Source: Rhypophila decipiens (taxonomy: Eukaryota; Ascomycota; Sordariomycetes; Sordariales; Naviculisporaceae). From it: a stretch of DNA of 64,000 nt. Shown here one piece after another: positions 59,393 through 64,000 of this stretch; position 1 is the stretch's first letter, and the number at the start of each line of letters is the position of its first letter. A program made the translations under genes and the position numbers. The stretch covers positions 114,940 to 178,939 of the forward strand of contig MU858114.1 in NCBI GenBank assembly GCA_033297075.1. Reading direction: 5' to 3'. The notes beneath the pieces were generated by a model. That model was not told the origin of the DNA. It made no database searches and saw only the letters and a list, made by a program, of their open reading frames with translations.

Positions 59393-60835
59393 ATGACAAC
59401 CACCAACGCCCAAATCCCCTTCTCCGAGCCCCCTTGGCTAAACAACCTCCCGACACCAATCTTCAAGGCCACCCACAAAAGGTTCCAAGCAGCAATCCGC
59501 CCACTCCTCCAAAAGATCCTCCACGACAACGCAATAGAATGGGAAACGGCCGAGACCATCCCTGCGCACGTCTTTGACGAATTCGCCGCCGCCGGCCTGC
59601 TCCCCTGTGCCCTCCCCGCTCCTCTGGACGTCAATCTTCTCAAATCCCTCGGAATAACCCATCTCCCCGGCCCAACTCCAGTCGAAGAGTTCGACGCCCT
59701 CCACGGCGTCATATTCAGCGATGAAATGTCACGGAGTGGATTGGCCGGTCCGGGCGGGAGTCTCACCACGGGAATTGCTTTCGGCGTGCCCCCCATCATC
59801 AAGTTTGGGAGCGACGAGGTGAAGCAAAAGTTCCTGCCGGACTTCCTGACTGGCAAGAAGAGAGCGTGCATCGCTATTACCGAGCCCGACGCCGGCTCCG
59901 ACGTAGCAAATATCACCACCACTGCTGAGAAATCTGCTGATGGCAAGTATTACATTGTCAATGGGACTAAGAAATGGATAACAAACGCAATCTGGTCCCA
60001 CCACGCAACAATGGCCGTCCGCACCGGCGCCCCTGGTTCCGGGGCAGCCGGCATATCCCTCCTCATCGTCCCCCTGTTAGGCCACCCCGGCGTGACCATG
60101 CGGCGCCTTAAAGTCTCGGGCCAAATCTCGGCAGGAACAACATACATCTCGCTCGAAGACGTGCGCGTGCCCGTCTCCGACCTCCTCGGCAAAGAAGGTG
60201 CCGGAATGAGCTACATCATGACAAACTTTAACCACGAGCGTCTCGCCATTGCCGTCGGAGCAACCCGCTCGGCCCGGGTAGCCTTGTCTTCGGCATTTGA
60301 ATATGTCCTTGCGCGGGAGGCGTTTGGCAAGGCATTGATTGAGCAGCCCGTTGTTAGGCACAGGCTGGCCAAGGCGGGCGCCTTGTTGGAGAGTCAGTGG
60401 GCTTGGATTGAGCAGTTTGCGTTTCAGCTTACGCAGATGGAGCGCGATGTTGCCGAAAGGGAATTGGGCGGTATGACGGCTTTGCTTAAGGCGCAGGCGG
60501 GAATGGTGTTGAAGGAATGCGCGGATACTGCTGTGCTTTTGTTTGGCGGGAATGGATATACGAGGAGTGGCAGGGGGCATATCGCTGAGAGTGAGTCTTT
60601 TTGTTTTCTTTTTTTACCTGCACTTTTGTTGAATTTATTTTCGGGAGCTTTCATTCAAATTTGATGGTGATGCTGACTTGAGATTGAAATAGTGATCTGG
60701 CGCGAGGTACCGGGCGTCAGAATTCCAGGCGGCTCAGAGGATGTGATGCTTGATCTTGCTATTCGGCAGCTTGTCAAGCTGTACAAGGGCAAGACGAAGC
60801 AGCTACAAAAGTCGGCCGGCAGAGGCAAGCTTTGA
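59393..60835 (+). CDS. Acyl-CoA dehydrogenase family protein
   Basis: FAD enzyme predicted to oxidise an acyl-CoA at C2-C3. It has 446 residues from two exons (59393-60590 and 60693-60835; 102-bp intron splitting a Met codon). Order: N-terminal helical domain; middle beta domain with CIAITEPDAGSDVANI (substrate/FAD contact) and GTKKWITNA; C-terminal helical domain with YVLAREAFGKALIEQPVVRHRLA and LLFGGNGYTRSGRGHIAEMIWREVPGVRIPGG. The usual catalytic Glu of the YEGT motif is replaced (RIPGGSED). Glu282 in FNHERLAIA aligns with the position used as base in isovaleryl-CoA and long-chain enzymes. No peroxisomal C-terminal tripeptide (it ends GKL) and no clear mitochondrial presequence. The ATG 59393 is the first in frame. 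Substrate not readable. Confidence 0.9.
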
Positions 60836-61558
60836 TATCTTCTGCCCATGTGTAAGTCGCCGATTTGGATCAAGTAGAGGTCGCCATGACCGTGACATGT
60901 CCAGAGCACGATGAGGTGCTTGGGAGATGACGAAAGGGATCACCTGCTTATTCCCCAGATGTGATGTATTAATTTATTCCATTTATCACAGAACCAGAGC
61001 CCGGTACCACGTGTGTATGATGGTGATGAATTAAGTGTCTATAAAACCCTTTGCTGTTTTCCCTCGTACTTGAAAAAAATATCCCGATAATCGGAAGCGT
61101 CTTTGATATCCGTGAGAACACCAACGAATCAAACAAGACCGATCAGCGGCGCCACGATGCAAGGAGACAGCTGAACTTCTCAAAGGGTCCTACCGACCTG
61201 TCACCAGCCGCGTTTGGCGAAATACATGAGAACTTTGAACAAATGGGAATTCGTCGATGAGTCTGATGGGCAATGTGGGATTGACGTCTCTGCCTGCCCG
61301 AGACATCCTAATGATCCACCCGACAGCGAGCTTGACCACTTTGACGGCGCCACATCATACCTATTTGAGAGCGGAAATGGTCATACGAGCCAACCATCAA
61401 GTCTTGACAGCTCGGGGCGTGCAAGAAGCCAGCCATCCACACCTAACTAAGCACATGTAGCTTTATAGGCACGTCTCCATCACAATCCCATCCTTTTTTT
61501 GACATCTTCCTCCTTATACTCCATCTCTCTCCTTGTTTCTCTCGAACAACGAACCCAT
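60836..61558. other. Intergenic region
   Basis: About 720 bp between two plus-strand genes. Short frames at 61051-61450 overlap one another and carry no recognisable features. The right end is CT-rich leader. Confidence 0.5.
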
Positions 61559-62751
61559 ATGCCCAAAGGCACCATGTCCTCCCCCCTCGCCCGCCTACGA
61601 ACCCTCTCCCCAAGCGACCTGCTCTTCTCCTCCCTAGTATTCCTCCTGACCCTCCCCTACCACCGCTTCTTCACATACAACACCCTCCTCCCAGCCCGGG
61701 AAATAGCCAAGCACGCTTCCTCGGGCGGAGTAGACAACCCTTGCTCGCCAGACCGCGAACATCTCTACGCGATAATCCTCTCCTGGCGCTCGCGGAAAAA
61801 AGACGAGTTATCCTTTGCCGCCCTCGCAGCTACAGTCCTAACCGCCATCGTAACCGCCTCTTTCAGCTGGGGAAACGTCGAGGCATCGGTCTGGGTCGGT
61901 CCAGCCTTTTGGTACGCTAGTCTGTCCACCTCGATTTGTGGGATTTTCTTGTCGGCTCAACAGGGCAGTGTCTTGTCTTTGATGGGGGACTTACCTACCC
62001 CTACCGCTGAGGAATCCGGCGGTAGTAAAAAAAAGAAAAGAGTCTGGGAGAGGGTTTCGGCACGATTGATGAGACGGCATTTGGCGCAGATCGTTTACGA
62101 GGTCCCTCCGGCTCAAAGCCAGAGTGGGGAGGAACAACAACATGGGAGGGGGGCAGAATCAACAGGCTCGTACTGGAAAATCAGCTGGCGCTCGATATTC
62201 ACATGGCAATGTCCCATGATGTTTATTGCCTACTCGACGCTGTTTTATATCGTGGGATTGTCGGTTGTGGTTCTCACGCCGTTGATCAAAGAGGACTGGG
62301 GGGAGAATTCATATGTGAGTAGTTGACTTTTTCTTCTTCTTGTCACAATATGTGTGTTCCGCTTTGCTATTTGTTTTGGACCTCTCTTTTGCTTTACGAC
62401 ACCTCGATCCTTGATCTCGACTGGAGACAGACTTGAATTCTCATCAAGTAATTTCCGCCGCTTGAGTTGACTAACTGACTGATTCCTTGTACATCCATCT
62501 AGGTCGCCGTCGCATACGCTGCGTCAACGGGCCTCGCCTGGGGTCTATTTGCGTTTTGCTCACTGGGTGGGTATACTGAGATCTCACTACACCAGCGAGA
62601 AGAAGACGAGGAAGATGATGAAGAAGACGAAGACAGGGAGCGACGTCCCGATGATGGCTCAGACGGCAAGAGAGTCCATCGGGCTGACACAGCAGACGAT
62701 CTGATCCACGCGGTGACCATGACACCGGAGGTGGGAGAAAGGAGGGAATAG
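61559..62751 (+). CDS. Multi-pass membrane protein, function unknown
   Basis: Two exons (61559-62314 and 62503-62751; 188-bp intron) give 334 residues. I do not recognise a named family. Five hydrophobic spans are visible: about 20-36, 85-103, 110-133, 219-241 and 253-273. A basic segment (SGGSKKKKRVWERV, about 154-167) separates spans 3 and 4. The protein ends in a long acidic then mixed-charge tail (HQREEDEEDDEEDEDRERR). This layout is common among uncharacterised Pezizomycotina membrane proteins. The intron lies just before span 5, and its join closes in frame. ATG 61574 (context CACCATGTC) is a better Kozak match and may be the real start, giving 329 residues. Confidence 0.75.
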
Positions 62752-62909
62752 AACTTGCCCGAAGAAAAACTTTTGGACTAATTACCAGTGATTAGTGGTA
62801 ATGGAGAGCAAGGAACTGTGAACATAATTTACCGCCGCCGCTAAAACCACTGTATACCTGGCTAAAACCACCGTCTTGGCCTTTAATCTGGTGTCCCAAG
62901 GTCAATTAC

Positions 62910-63076
62910 AAATAGATGCCTTGACTAACCCGAATAAATACCTTCAACTTACTTGAATAAATACCTTGACTCACTCGAATAAATGTCTTAACTGGCTCGA
63001 ATAAATACTTTAACTACCTTGAATAAATGCATTAACTAGCTCGAATAAATACTTTGATTGGCTCAAATAAATACCT
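62910..63076. repeat. Minisatellite, 22-23-nt unit, about 8 copies
   Basis: Degenerate tandem repeat with consensus near AATAAATACCTTGACTGGCTCG, given as AATAAATACC then TTGACTGGCTCG. Units begin with AATAGATG or AATAAAT at about 62911, 62933, 62956, 62978, 63000, 63022, 63044 and 63066. The first unit shares 16 consecutive bases (AATAGATGCCTTGACT) with the reverse complement of the 39551 array. Confidence 0.85.
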
Positions 63077-63519
63077 CTGGTCTAGAAAGTCAAATTAGAC
63101 TGGTGCCTGTATATGAGAGTAGTGGTGCCTCTATATTATGCGCCCATACAAAGGGGAAAAAAGCCAACACAGCCGCCCGGCAAAGACAATGCTTATCGGC
63201 CGGCCCGGACAGCAGACAGCCTACCTAGCCACGCCTTCAACAGGCCGGCATCAATGACGCCCTCCAAAGATAGCCCCCGTCGCCTTTTCAAAGGTTGAAT
63301 CCAGAGAGAAGAGGGCGTGGCATTAGAGCTGCCTGATACCCGTTACCTGGAAGGGGACCCAGCACTGGAAATCATCACTGGTATCCATCTCACACCTACC
63401 GCCTTGGACGTCCCTGGTATTGACCGGGGCGCCATCCCGATCGGCGTACCAAGCTGCGCGTGTTCAGAATGGGTCAGCAAACAAGGACTGGGTCAAGTAG
63501 ATAAGGGTGGTGGCACAAG

Positions 63520-63760
63520 CTACTCGGGCGGGCTGTCAAAAATCTTGTAACCGTTGGATGTCGCGCCAAGGACCGGGTTGTCCTCCTCGGTGGCGTAGAT
63601 GTACCAGGTGTGAGGGTACTCGGGCTCCTTCGGGGGATCGGGGGTAGGCTCTGGTTTCGTGGAAGTCGTCCAGGACATGCAGCCGGCCGAAGTAATCAGG
63701 AGGGTGTATCAAAGTGAGTTCCCATGACTGAATATTACGGTTAAAGCAACGTGTGTACAA
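63520..63760 (-). pseudogene. Possible gene fragment with frame change, unassigned
   Basis: On the minus strand, 63678-63520 reads as a protein-like C-terminus (TTSTKPEPTPDPPKEPEYPH, then TWYIYATEEDNPVLG and NGYKIFDSPPE, stop at 63522-63520). Just upstream the coding-like frame is different (LYTRCFNRNIQSWELTL, then DYFGRLHVLDDF), and the first frame is closed by TGA with no acceptor between. This fits a broken copy or an exon whose partner lies beyond the window. I do not recognise the protein. Assembly quality here is suspect because of the adjacent G run. Confidence 0.35.
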
Positions 63761-63904
63761 CTGCTGTTCCGTGCCTTCCTCTTCCTCAGCCGGGTGGAGA
63801 GGAGCTTCATTCCCCTTTGACCCACAACAGGACCGGAACTTCGGCGAGCAGGATATAAGGTTGTCTGTCAGTTTCTTTTTTTCGTCCCTCTTTTCCTTTC
63901 TCCT

Positions 63905-63906
<2 letters not shown>

Positions 63907-64000
<94 letters not shown>
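63907..64000. other. Poly-G run at the window edge
   Basis: At least 94 consecutive G residues to the end of the window, following a CT-rich stretch. Natural G homopolymers of this size are extraordinary in fungi. It is most likely a sequencing/assembly artefact (no-signal cycles of two-colour chemistry read as G) at a contig end. Confidence 0.9.

Noticed and set aside
1..64000. CRISPR array, transposon or secondary-metabolite cluster
   Set aside because: The two tandem arrays have short degenerate units without spacers. I saw no transposase, reverse transcriptase, polyketide synthase or peptide synthetase sequence.

Overview
This window looks like nuclear DNA of a filamentous ascomycete (Pezizomycotina, most likely a Sordariomycete; the class is an inference from protein flavour, not a database match). 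The reasons are: short GT-AG introns (about 55-150 bp) with CTAAC/CTGAC-like branch sites; two Zn2Cys6 transcription factors; a split tRNA-Pro gene; long intergenic gaps of 1-3 kb; and single-copy eukaryotic housekeeping genes. I could support 16 protein genes with confidence, one weaker small ORF, three tRNA or tRNA-like loci, two minisatellites, a palindrome cluster and a homopolymer end. Most coding regions are spliced, so exon joins were worked out by hand from donor and acceptor sites plus reading-frame closure.

Layout, left to right. 0-21 kb: TRAPPII subunit TRS130 (+); a five-exon zinc-cluster regulator (+); an intron-bearing tRNA-like gene (-); a GT31-type membrane glycosyltransferase (-); a single-exon zinc-cluster regulator (-); a TBC-domain protein lacking both canonical GAP catalytic fingers (-). 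21-34 kb is gene-poor: a secreted cyanovirin-N-like lectin (+), an oleate delta-12 desaturase (-), a candidate small acidic protein (-), a second tRNA-like gene (+) and an NADPH-dependent FMN reductase-like protein (-). 34-41 kb: CCT2 (-) and eIF3b (+) are divergent across a 734-bp shared promoter, followed by a 22-nt minisatellite and a small two-exon conserved-looking gene (-). 42-56 kb: an FAD monooxygenase (-), a SWIB/DEK-C chromatin protein (+), the ribosome-collision E3 ligase HEL2/ZNF598 (+) and the ER stress sensor IRE1 (-), the last two convergent. 56-64 kb: tRNA-Pro(AGG) with an intron, an acyl-CoA dehydrogenase (+), a five-TM membrane protein (+), a second minisatellite related in inverted orientation to the first, a gene fragment, and at least 94 consecutive G residues at the edge.

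Several genes serve proteostasis and trafficking (CCT2, eIF3b, HEL2, IRE1, TRS130, TBC protein), but they are scattered with unrelated genes between them, so I do not read the window as a functional cluster. There is no biosynthetic gene cluster, transposon, virus or CRISPR signal. The observations most worth following are: the 88-codon open frame continuing directly after the HEL2 stop; the CCT2 start codon isolated by a GC-AG intron; the inverted minisatellite family; the two tRNA-like loci whose anticodon cannot be assigned; and three CCGCGCGG palindromes upstream of the flavoprotein gene.
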